Part shown: positions 1 to 10,643 of the stretch, one piece after another
Layout: each line of letters starts with the position of its first letter
Numbering within the stretch: position 1 is the stretch's first letter
Origin: JAEXOD01 sp963663265
GTDB taxonomy: Bacteria; Bacteroidota; Ignavibacteria; Ignavibacteriales; Melioribacteraceae
Direction of reading: 5' to 3'
Length of the DNA stretch: 64,000 bases
Assembly: GCA_963663265.2 (NCBI GenBank)
Contig: CAXXXM010000002.1
Coordinates: 1,984,001 to 2,048,000 of the forward strand
Program-made: the position numbers and the translations under genes
The notes under the pieces: generated by a model
Told to the model about the DNA's origin: nothing
Database searches by the model: none
Seen by the model: the letters and a program-made list of their open reading frames with translations, nothing else

Positions 1-890
1 GTAATAAACTTTTGATTAATTTCTCTAAGAGTTTCAAGCGAAACGCCAATGCGTAATAAACCCACTACACCGTTATTAGCTTGAAAAGTTTTTACAGCTT
101 CAAAAACACTAATTGAGTCATTTTCTAACAAACGCCAATTATAAGCAGTATCATTTAAAGCGTTAAATAAAAAAGGAGAATCTTTAATATTTTCTAAATC
201 GGAATACTTGCCCGATGCAGATAAAAAGCCAGATGTATCTTGAAGACAAGAATAAATTATTCTTGGTTCAGAAGTTAAATTTTTTAGTAAAACGCCTAAA
301 CCTAATCGTTTACGAAATTCAAAAACCTTTTCACCATCCAAAATTAAAACTATGGCACCGTCATCATCAGTTGCAAGTCCAACTACATATCTGTAGCCGT
401 CTTTTTTGAAAGTTTCGCGTAATCCAATAATTAATGTATCGGTTAAGCCTTCAAAAATTGGGTAAAGTGCAGGTATTGGTCCATGAATATTATCACGTTT
501 TATAGTTTCAGGATTAGTTGAATAAATTTTTTCACCCAAATCATTAAAAATATTAATTCGTAAAATATCATTCTCTTTAGCAATACGCTGTAAAAGTTTG
601 TTGGAAATTTTGCCTTCTGAAAGTAAAACTTTTATAAGTACTGCATTATTTAATAAACGTTGAGATAATTGATGTTCAACTTCTTGACCGGTAATTAAAG
701 CATTTTGTAAAGATAAAGTAGTGGTTTCAAGTAATGCGTGGGTTTGCGACTGCATTAACTTGTTAAATTCGTCCTTTCTTTGAAAGTACTCCAACAATAA
801 TGAAGCAAAAATTATTATAGTTAAAACAATAAAAATTAAAATTAAACTGCGGGGCTGCACAACCAATATTTTATTTTTAAAATTGTTCAA
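1..890 (-). CDS. Membrane sensor protein, probably a histidine kinase N-terminal half (partial)
   Basis: The reading frame is open from the window edge to about 890 on the minus strand and runs off the window, so the C-terminal part is missing. It reads NNFKNKILVVQPRS, then a strong membrane segment (LILIFIVLTIIIFASLLL), then about 230 residues of extracytoplasmic sensor region with stretches such as LRINIFNDLGEKIYST, which resembles Cache/PDC-type sensing domains. No in-frame ATG precedes the membrane segment. The TTG at 888-890 is the most upstream usable start after the in-frame TAA, so the start is uncertain. It begins 24 bases after the sufE stop codon and may be co-transcribed with it. 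The kinase domain is not in view, so histidine kinase is an inference from architecture; a methyl-accepting or diguanylate-cyclase output is possible. Confidence 0.55.
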   Translation of the reverse strand, partial: MNNFKNKILVVQPRSLILIFIVLTIIIFASLLLEYFQRKDEFNKLMQSQTHALLETTTLSLQNALITGQEVEHQLSQRLLNNAVLIKVLLSEGKISNKLLQRIAKENDILRINIFNDLGEKIYSTNPETIKRDNIHGPIPALYPIFEGLTDTLIIGLRETFKKDGYRYVVGLATDDDGAIVLILDGEKVFEFRKRLGLGVLLKNLTSEPRIIYSCLQDTSGFLSASGKYSDLENIKDSPFLFNALNDTAYNWRLLENDSISVFEAVKTFQANNGVVGLLRIGVSLETLREINQKFI

Positions 891-913
891 AATGTTATGC
901 GGTTTTGTTTAAC

Positions 914-1345
914 TTAACTATTTAATTTGCTTAGTGACTTAAATGCTACTGCAAAAAGTTGAATCTGTTTAAGCATAGCACTTAAACCGTTTTTTCTTGT
1001 TGGCGAAAGATGGTTATCAATCCCTATTTTTTTCAAAAATTCCGGTGGAGATGCTAAAATTTCATCCGGACTGTTATTTGAATAAACATCAATAAGCATA
1101 GCAATTAATCCTTTTACAATTAATGCATCGCTATCAGCTGAAATTTGTATTTTGCCATTTTCATGTTTGGCACTAATCCAAACTTGCGATTGGCAGCCAT
1201 CAATTTTATTCTTGTCAATTTTTAATTCTTCAGGAAAAGTTGGCAATTCTTTACCAAATTGTATAATAAGTTTATATTTTTCTTCCCAATCGGTTAAATT
1301 TTCAAACTTCTTAATTAATTCTTCTTGCTTTTCTAATATACTCAT
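914..1345 (-). CDS. sufE: SufE-like Fe-S cluster assembly sulfur acceptor
   Basis: SufE proteins take persulfide sulfur from the cysteine desulfurase SufS and pass it to the SufBCD scaffold in the cytoplasm. The 143-residue length is typical of the family. The signature IDGCQSQVW is present, with the sulfur-accepting cysteine at residue 51. The C-terminal part (IDNHLSPTRKNGLSAML) is the usual SufE helix-loop ending with the conserved SPTR-N-G stretch. No sufS or sufBCD genes lie next to it in this window. The ATG start matches the normal family N-terminus (helix with EKQEELIKKFENL). Identification is secure. Confidence 0.93.
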   Translation of the reverse strand: MSILEKQEELIKKFENLTDWEEKYKLIIQFGKELPTFPEELKIDKNKIDGCQSQVWISAKHENGKIQISADSDALIVKGLIAMLIDVYSNNSPDEILASPPEFLKKIGIDNHLSPTRKNGLSAMLKQIQLFAVAFKSLSKLNS

Positions 1346-1409
1346 AATTCTTAAAATTTTTTGTTATTAATAGATAAATATAATAAAAATTGGAGTTATA
1401 ATCTTTATA

Positions 1410-1510
1410 TAAATTTTCAGATAGCAGAAAACAGATTACAGATTACAGAAGATAGAAAACAGATTACAGAAGATAGAGGATAAAGGATAGAAAATAGAAA
1501 GGGAAAATTA
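1410..1510. repeat. Word-like microrepeats (ACAGATTACAGAAGATAGA)
   Basis: Between sufE and the next gene remnant the sequence repeats short phrases such as cagattacag, agaagatagaaaac and aggataaaggatag in imperfect tandem. No gene is visible. Similar phrase repeats with other words recur elsewhere in the window (1840-2010, 22085-22640, 31146-31205). Confidence 0.6.
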
Positions 1511-1542
1511 GAAAACCAATTGAGTTTTGTTTTTATTACTAA

Positions 1543-1842
1543 GATATAATCGTAAATACAGAGAAACGTAGGGTAGATATTGGGGTAGATAAGTATGAAA
1601 TACCTATTGAAGCACTAAGAGAGGCAGTAATTAATGCAATAGTGCATAGGGATTATAGTATTGAAAGTGACATAAAAATTGCAATATATGATGATATTGT
1701 TGAAATTATTTCACCCAGTGTTCTTCCTAAAACTATAACATTGGAGGAAATAAAGGAAGGGATTTCTGAGGTTAGAAATAAAGTAATCGCAAGAATCTTT
1801 AAGGAAATTAACTTTATAGAACAATGGGGACAACCTCGTTAA
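1543..1842 (+). pseudogene. Remnant of an AlbA_2/HATPase-type ATP-binding regulator (RecG-like family)
   Basis: An open frame of 100 codons without a proper start encodes VDIGVDKYEIPIEALREA, then INAIVHRDYS, then a region ending FIEQWGQPR. This matches the central ATP-binding part (EALREA..NA..HRDYS) of the widespread predicted transcriptional regulators with an AlbA_2 N-terminal domain and HATPase-like core. Intact members are 400-500 residues; the N-terminal DNA-binding domain and everything after the QWG motif are missing, and the frame closes upstream with a TAA at 1540. An ATG at 1642 would give only 66 residues and skip the conserved motif. I infer a decayed gene. It sits between sufE and the distal end of the CRISPR array. 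Confidence 0.7.
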
Positions 1843-2010
1843 TTCTCAATTCTTAATTTTTAATTCTTAATTATTCGACATACTAAATCCCTTCAATTGT
1901 GGCAAATGTTAAGTGTTAAAGGTTAAGAGTTAAATGAAAAACAAAATAAAGAAAAATGATTAAAGAAACAAAAATAATTCACAATTCACAATTAAATAAT
2001 TAACAATTAA
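1843..2010. repeat. Intergenic microrepeats before the CRISPR array
   Basis: This 170-base stretch has no gene. It consists of phrase repeats: ctcaattcttaattttt and similar, then gttaagtgttaaaggttaag, then attcacaattcacaatt. It borders the trailer (old) end of the CRISPR array, so any array terminator would lie here; I see no clear hairpin with a T-run. Confidence 0.5.
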
Positions 2011-5000
2011 AAACCAATCCTTGTTGTAATGGACAATGAATAAGAACTAATGACAATGATTTACTTTTGTTCTGGAATTTGAATGTTTCAATCCTTGTTG
2101 TAATGGACAATGAATAAGAACAAAAAAAATACAATTAAGTCATATTGAAGAGGAAAGTTTCAATCCTTGTTGTAATGGACAATGAATAAGAACCAATATT
2201 ACACCAATATTGCTATATTAGTAATCTATCAGTTTCAATCCTTGTTGTAATGGACAATGAATAAGAACAGTGATAAACAATTGAAAGAAATTTCTGATAA
2301 ATTCTGTTTCAATCCTTGTTGTAATGGACAATGAATAAGAACAGGTCACTAGGATGAGTGGGATTGGAGTACTATACTCGTTTCAATCCTTGTTGTAATG
2401 GACAATGAATAAGAACAAAATGCAATGAACTTCTAACTTTATTACGGTAATTCGTTTCAATCCTTGTTGTAATGGACAATGAATAAGAACACAGTCAAAC
2501 CAAAGTTTTTGCAGTCTTTTGTTGTGTTGTTTCAATCCTTGTTGTAATGGACAATGAATAAGAACATTAAAACGAGCTGCTGAAACGTTAAAAAATGAAG
2601 CGTTTCAATCCTTGTTGTAATGGACAATGAATAAGAACCTATTTATCCAGCGGAGACAAACTAGTCCTTCTGATGTTTCAATCCTTGTTGTAATGGACAA
2701 TGAATAAGAACAGTGATAAACAATTGAAAGAAATTTCTGATAAATTCTGTTTCAATCCTTGTTGTAATGGACAATGAATAAGAACAGGTCACTAGGATGA
2801 GTGGGATTGGAGTACTATACTCGTTTCAATCCTTGTTGTAATGGACAATGAATAAGAACTCACAATAAAATGAAAATAGTTACAAGTGATTTATGGTGTT
2901 TCAATCCTTGTTGTAATGGACAATGAATAAGAACAAACTATGGAAACATAAATTAATTTCAAATAATATTTGGTTTCAATCCTTGTTGTAATGGACAATG
3001 AATAAGAACTTAATAATAATCCATTAATTGGAAGTGAATCTACATGTTTCAATCCTTGTTGTAATGGACAATGAATAAGAACAATTGTTTAGATATTTCA
3101 CCAAAAAAAATTGAACAAATGTTTCAATCCTTGTTGCAATGGACAATGAATAAGAACTGTAACTTATTATTAACTAAATGTTTAGTTTGATTAGTGTTTC
3201 AATCCTTGTTGTAATGGACAATAAATAAGAACTATTTTACACATATCAATAATAGCTCTTTCAAGCTCTGTTTCAATCCTTGTTGTAATGGACAATGAAT
3301 AAGAACAATTTTATGAAGAGCAAATTAGAAAGGGAAATTATATAGTTTCAATCCTTGTTGTAATGGACAATGAATAAGAACACTGATTACATCGGTAATA
3401 GTTTTTCTATCTGATAAGTTTCAATCCTTGTTGTAATGGACAATGAATAAGAACAATAAGGAATAAAAAAAATGAAAATGAATACCTGGAAGTTTCAATC
3501 CTTGTTGTAATGGACAATGAATAAGAACCCGGCACATATCATAAGTGATATGTTGTCACAATTCCGTTTCAATCCTTGTTGTAATGGACAATGAATAAGA
3601 ACTATTGGGGGGAATAGTGGTTATTTGGCTTTATCTAAGTTTCAATCCTTGTTGTAATGGACAATGAATAAGAACTATCATTTTCAGCTGTAATTACAAT
3701 TTCTTCTGAAGTTTCAATCCTTGTTGTAATGGACAATGAATAAGAACGGGAAACTATTACAAGGATAATAGAAAATTTTCCACAGTTTCAATCCTTGTTG
3801 TAATGGACAATGAATAAGAACAAACATACCAACAAACATTAAGGAAATTCCGATGATGTTTCAATCCTTGTTGTAATGGACAATGAATAAGAACCCTTGC
3901 TTTACATTTTTTTACAACTATATTATTAAGTTTCAATCCTTGTTGTAATGGACAATGAATAAGAACTACATAACCTTGAGGGTTTAGACGACGCAGCAAT
4001 AAGTTTCAATCCTTGTTGTAATGGACAATGAATAAGAACGATTTCCTCTGCTGGCAGACCCTGTGGATGAGTGCCAGTTTCAATCCTTGTTGTAATGGAC
4101 AATGAATAAGAACAAGTTCAGTATTACAAGCTTCAATAAATTCTTTGAAGTTTCAATCCTTGTTGTAATGGACAATGAATAAGAACTGCTGTTGCTTTAT
4201 CTATTATCCAAACGTCACCTTTAGTTTCAATCCTTGTTGTAATGGACAATGAATAAGAACAAGGTGTTAAATATTATATTGATAATTTTAATACTCAGTT
4301 TCAATCCTTGTTGTAATGGACAATGAATAAGAACTATTTACACACTACAAAGAAATCATATTATCATATTTGTTTCAATCCTTGTTGTAATGGACAATGA
4401 ATAAGAACTAAAATTATTACCGTTAGAACTTACGAAAGTTTAGAGTTTCAATCCTTGTTGTAATGGACAATGAATAAGAACATAATTTGGAAATTAGTTT
4501 TGTAGAAAATATTGATTGTTTCAATCCTTGTTGTAATGGACAATGAATAAGAACCCATGCTATATTCTTGGCGAATCATGGTGGTTACTGTGTTTCAATC
4601 CTTGTTGTAATGGACAATGAATAAGAACTTCAGTCCGATTATTGGCTTGAGAAAAAAGATGTCGCGTTTCAATCCTTGTTGTAATGGACAATGAATAAGA
4701 ACATTGTAGAGGTTAAATATATAGGGAATTATATTCTGTTTCAATCCTTGTTGTAATGGACAATGAATAAGAACTTTTATAACTCCTTAATATTATGTTT
4801 AATATAATTGATGTTTCAATCCTTGTTGTAATGGACAATGAATAAGAACTGTAAGTTTCAAATTTACTTTTAATTTGTGAATTTAAGTTTCAATCCTTGT
4901 TGTAATGGACAATGAATAAGAACCTTAAGCACTTATTGTGATGAGTTCACTCCTAATTGGGGTTTCAATCCTTGTTGTAATGGACAATGAATAAGAACTA

Positions 5001-8000
5001 ACCATAGCGACAATAATTCTTATGCAATAATAATGTTTCAATCCTTGTTGTAATGGACAATGAATAAGAACCTAAGAATTCATTATAGTTTTTAGTAAGA
5101 TCCAATTGTTTCAATCCTTGTTGTAATGGACAATGAATAAGAACAAAAGATTTGCCATGGTGGAAATTATATCAAAAGTAGTTTCAATCCTTGTTGTAAT
5201 GGACAATGAATAAGAACAAAGATTTGCCATGGTGGAAATTATATCAAAAGTAGTTTCAATCCTTGTTGTAATGGACAATGAATAAGAACACTCCACAGCA
5301 GCAGCATATTCAGTCGCTGTACCTATTGTTTCAATCCTTGTTGTAATGGACAATGAATAAGAACTTGCTGGAATTATATCAGTTGATTCAAGTTCTGTAT
5401 GTTTCAATCCTTGTTGTAATGGACAATGAATAAGAACCTTATACGTCATTATAACGGCATGTTGTATTATGTGTTTCAATCCTTGTTGTAATGGACAATG
5501 AATAAGAACATTGTACTAAAAAGTACAGGCAATTAATTTTAATTTTTTGTTTCAATCCTTGTTGTAATGGACAATGAATAAGAACTTTTTTATTAGTTCT
5601 CTTATCCACTACAACAAGGATGTTTCAATCCTTGTTGTAATGGACAATGAATAAGAACTAACGCCTAAACTTTCTACTGTGTTGTTGTTTGATTGGTTTC
5701 AATCCTTGTTGTAATGGACAATGAATAAGAACACAATAGAGATTAAAACAAATAACATAATAAAGAGGGTTTCAATCCTTGTTGTAATGGACAATGAATA
5801 AGAACCCCTTATAAAACAACAACTTACAAAATATTTTGTAAGTTTCAATCCTTGTTGTAATGGACAATGAATAAGAACTTGTACTAAAAAGTACAGGCAA
5901 TTAATTTTAATTTTTTGTTTCAATCCTTGTTGTAATGGACAATGAATAAGAACGGTGAGTGGTGTTGGAATCCAAGAACTTGGGTTAGAAGTTTCAATCC
6001 TTGTTGTAATGGACAATGAATAAGAACTTAGCTACTTATCGTTGTTGGCCACGCCAGCAGTAGGTTTCAATCCTTGTTGTAATGGACAATGAATAAGAAC
6101 TCATTCAACTTGAATTTCATGGATGTACCATCGCCATCGTTTCAATCCTTGTTGTAATGGACAATGAATAAGAACCAGCGTCAGCTTGAGGAAATGCGAG
6201 TTAGAGAAGTTAGGTTTCAATCCTTGTTGTAATGGACAATGAATAAGAACTTGTACGCTTGAAGCATAATATAGCTGACGTATTATGGTTTCAATCCTTG
6301 TTGTAATGGACAATGAATAAGAACTGCTTCCTTTCGTTGCCGTTAGGATTATTTTAGATATGTTTCAATCCTTGTTGTAATGGACAATGAATAAGAACGT
6401 CTATTGTTTGGCGAGGCTACTGATGTGATTTTGATGTTTCAATCCTTGTTGTAATGGACAATGAATAAGAACACAGGCAATTAATTTTAATTTTTTCAAA
6501 CATTGTTTGGTTTCAATCCTTGTTGTAATGGACAATGAATAAGAACAGGTGCATTAATGCCAAAGTCTAACGGGGTTTCTGGTTTCAATCCTTGTTGTAA
6601 TGGACAATGAATAAGAACAAAAATGAATAACGAACAATTAATCAAACAAAGAATGTTTCAATCCTTGTTGTAATGGACAATGAATAAGAACAGAATAATA
6701 ATGAATGTAATCAAAATGTATAAAGTATGTTTCAATCCTTGTTGTAATGGACAATGAATAAGAACAACATTTTCAAAGGTATTGTATTTATAGTTATTAC
6801 GTTTCAATCCTTGTTGTAATGGACAATGAATAAGAACTGAAAAAACACAGCTCATCAACGTCCCAAAGTTCTGGTTTCAATCCTTGTTGTAATGGACAAT
6901 GAATAAGAACAAAGATTATTTGAATGTAAATACTAAATTAATGAAAAGTTTCAATCCTTGTTGTAATGGACAATGAATAAGAACTTAAAAATAAGGAGTA
7001 TAAAATGAAAATTAAATAAATGTTTCAATCCTTGTTGTAATGGACAATGAATAAGAACACATTTACTTTCAAAATGGAATATTTGAAAGGTTACAGTTTC
7101 AATCCTTGTTGTAATGGACAATGAATAAGAACTGTTAGTGTAACAGAAGACACAAGTATTACTGTTGAGTTTCAATCCTTGTTGTAATGGACAATGAATA
7201 AGAACATGGATAGGGAGCCCCGTAAAAACGGGGCTGAATGGTGTTTCAATCCTTGTTGTAATGGACAATGAATAAGAACTTAGCACATCATTTGGCTGCT
7301 TTATTGCCGGTAGGTTTCAATCCTTGTTGTAATGGACAATGAATAAGAACTGTTAGTGTAACAGAAGACACAAGTATTACTGTTGAGTTTCAATCCTTGT
7401 TGTAATGGACAATGAATAAGAACAATATTTGAAAGGTTACATAAACAATTAACGGAGTAAGTTTCAATCCTTGTTGTAATGGACAATGAATAAGAACATT
7501 CAGGAATTAATTTCTAAGCTTTCACCTGAAGAACGTTTCAATCCTTGTTGTAATGGACAATGAATAAGAACTATGGCAGACCGCTAACACCCTTTGAAAA
7601 AGCTTTTAGTTTCAATCCTTGTTGTAATGGACAATGAATAAGAACCTGATGCTCGCATCTGCTAACATATCTAATAACACTGTTTCAATCCTTGTTGTAA
7701 TGGACAATGAATAAGAACTTGATTGTAAATTATTAGATTTATTAAATTCACAAATGTTTCAATCCTTGTTGTAATGGACAATGAATAAGAACACAAGTTT
7801 AATTGAATTTTACATTTGATAGGAGTGAAGTTTCAATCCTTGTTGTAATGGACAATGAATAAGAACTCAATATGATTTTATTGTATTTTTTATAATCAAT
7901 AGTAAGTTTCAATCCTTGTTGTAATGGACAATGAATAAGAACGAAAACAGATACCTTGTACCTCGTGATTGTGTTTAGTTTCAATCCTTGTTGTAATGGA

Positions 8001-9853
8001 CAATGAATAAGAACACATTTACTTTCAAAATGGAATATTTGAAAGGTTACAGTTTCAATCCTTGTTGTAATGGACAATGAATAAGAACAACTTACCCAGC
8101 CACTCCCCACTATTAGAAAAAATATGTTTCAATCCTTGTTGTAATGGACAATGAATAAGAACCTTGTTTCAATAATTTTTTAGCGTTTTTTCGGAAAGTT
8201 TCAATCCTTGTTGTAATGGACAATGAATAAGAACTCAAGAAATATATATTATTGCTATTTAGTTTAATCGGGTTTCAATCCTTGTTGTAATGGACAATGA
8301 ATAAGAACTACTTTTGGTTCTTTGGGGTAATATGTCCCATCAATGTTTCAATCCTTGTTGTAATGGACAATGAATAAGAACTCAATCAGCCCTGTAAGTT
8401 TCTCATGGTCAATTGAAGTTTCAATCCTTGTTGTAATGGACAATGAATAAGAACTAACCCAATATTTCGCCGAAGTAAAAAAAGACTATAAGTTTCAATC
8501 CTTGTTGTAATGGACAATGAATAAGAACAATTCTCGAATTGGATAATAATCAACGTTTGTTTAGTTTCAATCCTTGTTGTAATGGACAATGAATAAGAAC
8601 GTGTGCCATTCCACCATAATATAATATGTTTGGGGGGGTTTCAATCCTTGTTGTAATGGACAATGAATAAGAACAAGTTAATAATTAATTCAATCCTTGT
8701 TGTAATGGACAAGTTTCAATCCTTGTTGTAATGGACAATGAATAAGAACTAATGTACATATCCCAGTAGCAGAAAAGAACATATTTGTTTCAATCCTTGT
8801 TGTAATGGACAATGAATAAGAACACAAGTAATGAATAACAATCCAAGCTACACCCTATGTTTCAATCCTTGTTGTAATGGACAATGAATAAGAACTGGAT
8901 AGGGAGCCCCGTTTTCACGGGGCTGAATGGTGTTTCAATCCTTGTTGTAATGGACAATGAATAAGAACTTAGCTTTTTCAGAGAAAATGAGGGGGCTCTA
9001 TTCAGTTTCAATCCTTGTTGTAATGGACAATGAATAAGAACGTCGAATGCCTTGTTTTCACTTACAACAAGAACATGTTTCAATCCTTGTTGTAATGGAC
9101 AATGAATAAGAACATGTTAACTAAAAAAATTATATTGAACTTGCAAAAATTAGTTTCAATCCTTGTTGTAATGGACAATGAATAAGAACACTGTAATCGG
9201 CATAATAACCTCTAATCGTTAAGGAAGTTTCAATCCTTGTTGTAATGGACAATGAATAAGAACCCGGCTCCGTTATCAAGTTTTTCAATTTCTGCATATG
9301 GTTTCAATCCTTGTTGTAATGGACAATGAATAAGAACGCTATTTTGGTTGTATCTGTTATTACTGTATCAACCTGTTTCAATCCTTGTTGTAATGGACAA
9401 TGAATAAGAACTGCATTTTGTATTGTGTCCATTATATCCAATCCTCATGTTTCAATCCTTGTTGTAATGGACAATGAATAAGAACTAAATATTTTGAAGA
9501 AGGTTACAGGACTATAACATTGTTTCAATCCTTGTTGTAATGGACAATGAATAAGAACAGAAAGAAAGGTTTTACAAATATGCAATAATTATATGTTTCA
9601 ATCCTTGTTGTAATGGACAATGAATAAGAACAAAAGAAACATTGGAGAAAATTATGCGATACTTTAAAGGTTTCAATCCTTGTTGTAATGGACAATGAAT
9701 AAGAACTAATGGGTTAGAAAATAAACTTAAAGTACAGGATATGTTTCAATCCTTGTTGTAATGGACAATGAATAAGAACTTTGCAGGGAATGTTTGAGTA
9801 TTGGGTATTATAGTTAGTTTCAATCCTTGTTGTAATGGACAATGAATAAGAAC
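2011..9853 (-). CRISPR. Type I-B CRISPR array, 107 repeats and 106 spacers
   Basis: A 37-base repeat recurs every 71-76 bases without a gap from 2011 to 9853. On the plus strand it begins GTTTCAATCC and ends ATGAATAAGAAC; read on the minus strand it ends GGATTGAAAC, the usual 3' end (8-base crRNA handle) of type I-B repeats, so crRNA is transcribed leftwards from the cas4 side. I counted 107 repeat starts by eye; spacers are 34-39 bases. The first repeat at 2011 is degenerate at the handle end (AAACCAATCC replaces GTTTCAATCC), as expected for the trailer repeat. Two internal variants exist: the repeats at 3121 (T to C) and 3196 (G to A). Several spacers are duplicated or overlap each other; see the findings. 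Short open frames inside the array are only translations of the repeat. Confidence 0.99.
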
Positions 9854-10055
9854 AGCCTATATTTATAACTTAATATATCTAAATAAGTTATTAGTTTATG
9901 ATACATTATAAATTTAATATATAAAACAGTAAAAATCAATATTATTCTACATAATAAAGGTGTTTTTCCGTAAAAAGTATTGCCGTAAGTTGTTATAAAG
10001 TAATTAAATACAAGAACAATCCCCAATTTTGCAAATAATTTTGTGTCCGGAAAGT
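9854..10055 (-). promoter_or_regulatory. CRISPR leader
   Basis: This 202-base AT-rich stretch lies between the cas4 stop and the first (newest) repeat at 9853, upstream of the array in its direction of transcription. Position, base composition and the intact repeats next to it fit a leader carrying the array promoter and the integration signals for Cas1-Cas2. No coding capacity is credible: an open frame crossing it ends in translated repeat. Exact promoter elements were not resolved. Confidence 0.75.
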
Positions 10056-10643
10056 TTATTTTGAGCAAATATTACGGTAAATACAGTTATAACATTTAAT
10101 TTGTGAGGCTTTTACACTTGGATAAATATTGTTTTCAATAATATTAATAATTTCAGTACAGCTTTTTAGTATTGTTTCTTTTGCCTCCACAGGTATATCA
10201 ACAGTAACTAATTTATTGTTACTTCTAATATAAACTACAAATCCTTTATTAACTTTAACATTATAGTTTTCTTCAATTAAAACAGCATAACAGTAAATTT
10301 GTGTTAGGTATGTTTTAAAGATATGATCTTTATACTCGGCAAATTTGTAATCAAGTGGTGCAAAAGTGCCATCTTCAAGTTCTAACACTTCATCCATTCT
10401 ACCCCGTAAATAGTTGTTTGAAAGATAAACATCAATGTGTTTTGCTGTTGCATTTATTTTTTTGCGAATATAAGATTTGTTAGTATTTAATTTGTCGTTA
10501 TGCAAATTCCTGCCGAGCATAACCTTAAAATTGTTTTCTTCAAATTGAGGTATATCTAACACGTGCATAAAATATGTAAAACGAGGACAAAATAAATACT
10601 CTATTATATGCGATGGGGTTAATGAAAAACTATCGGTATTCAT
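10056..10643 (-). CDS. cas4: Cas4 exonuclease (adaptation module)
   Basis: Cas4 is a RecB-type nuclease with a 4Fe-4S cluster that trims pre-spacers and checks the PAM before Cas1-Cas2 integration. The 195 residues show Cys19 in the CPR motif, R82-M-D84-E (RecB motif II), D98-Y-K100 (motif III), the QIYCY helix (Q115) and the C-terminal cysteines 184, 187 and 193 that complete the cluster. Its start overlaps the cas2 stop by 4 bases (ATGA type), indicating translational coupling. It is the last gene of the cas operon and the closest to the leader. Confidence 0.95.
   Translation of the reverse strand: MNTDSFSLTPSHIIEYLFCPRFTYFMHVLDIPQFEENNFKVMLGRNLHNDKLNTNKSYIRKKINATAKHIDVYLSNNYLRGRMDEVLELEDGTFAPLDYKFAEYKDHIFKTYLTQIYCYAVLIEENYNVKVNKGFVVYIRSNNKLVTVDIPVEAKETILKSCTEIINIIENNIYPSVKASQIKCYNCIYRNICSK

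Noticed and set aside
5111..5479. A possible tracrRNA or Cas9-type locus linked to the array
   Set aside because: No cas9 or cas12 gene is present; the array is fully explained by the type I-B operon and its repeat.
3757..9083. Many minus-strand open frames of 60-122 codons inside the CRISPR array
   Set aside because: They repeat the same peptides (VLIHCPLQQGLK, SYSLSITTRIET, FLFIVHYNKD), which are the three reading frames of the CRISPR repeat joined by spacer sequence.
9820..10068. An 82-codon open frame across the CRISPR leader
   Set aside because: It overlaps the end of cas4 and finishes in translated repeat; AT-rich leader DNA with chance openness.
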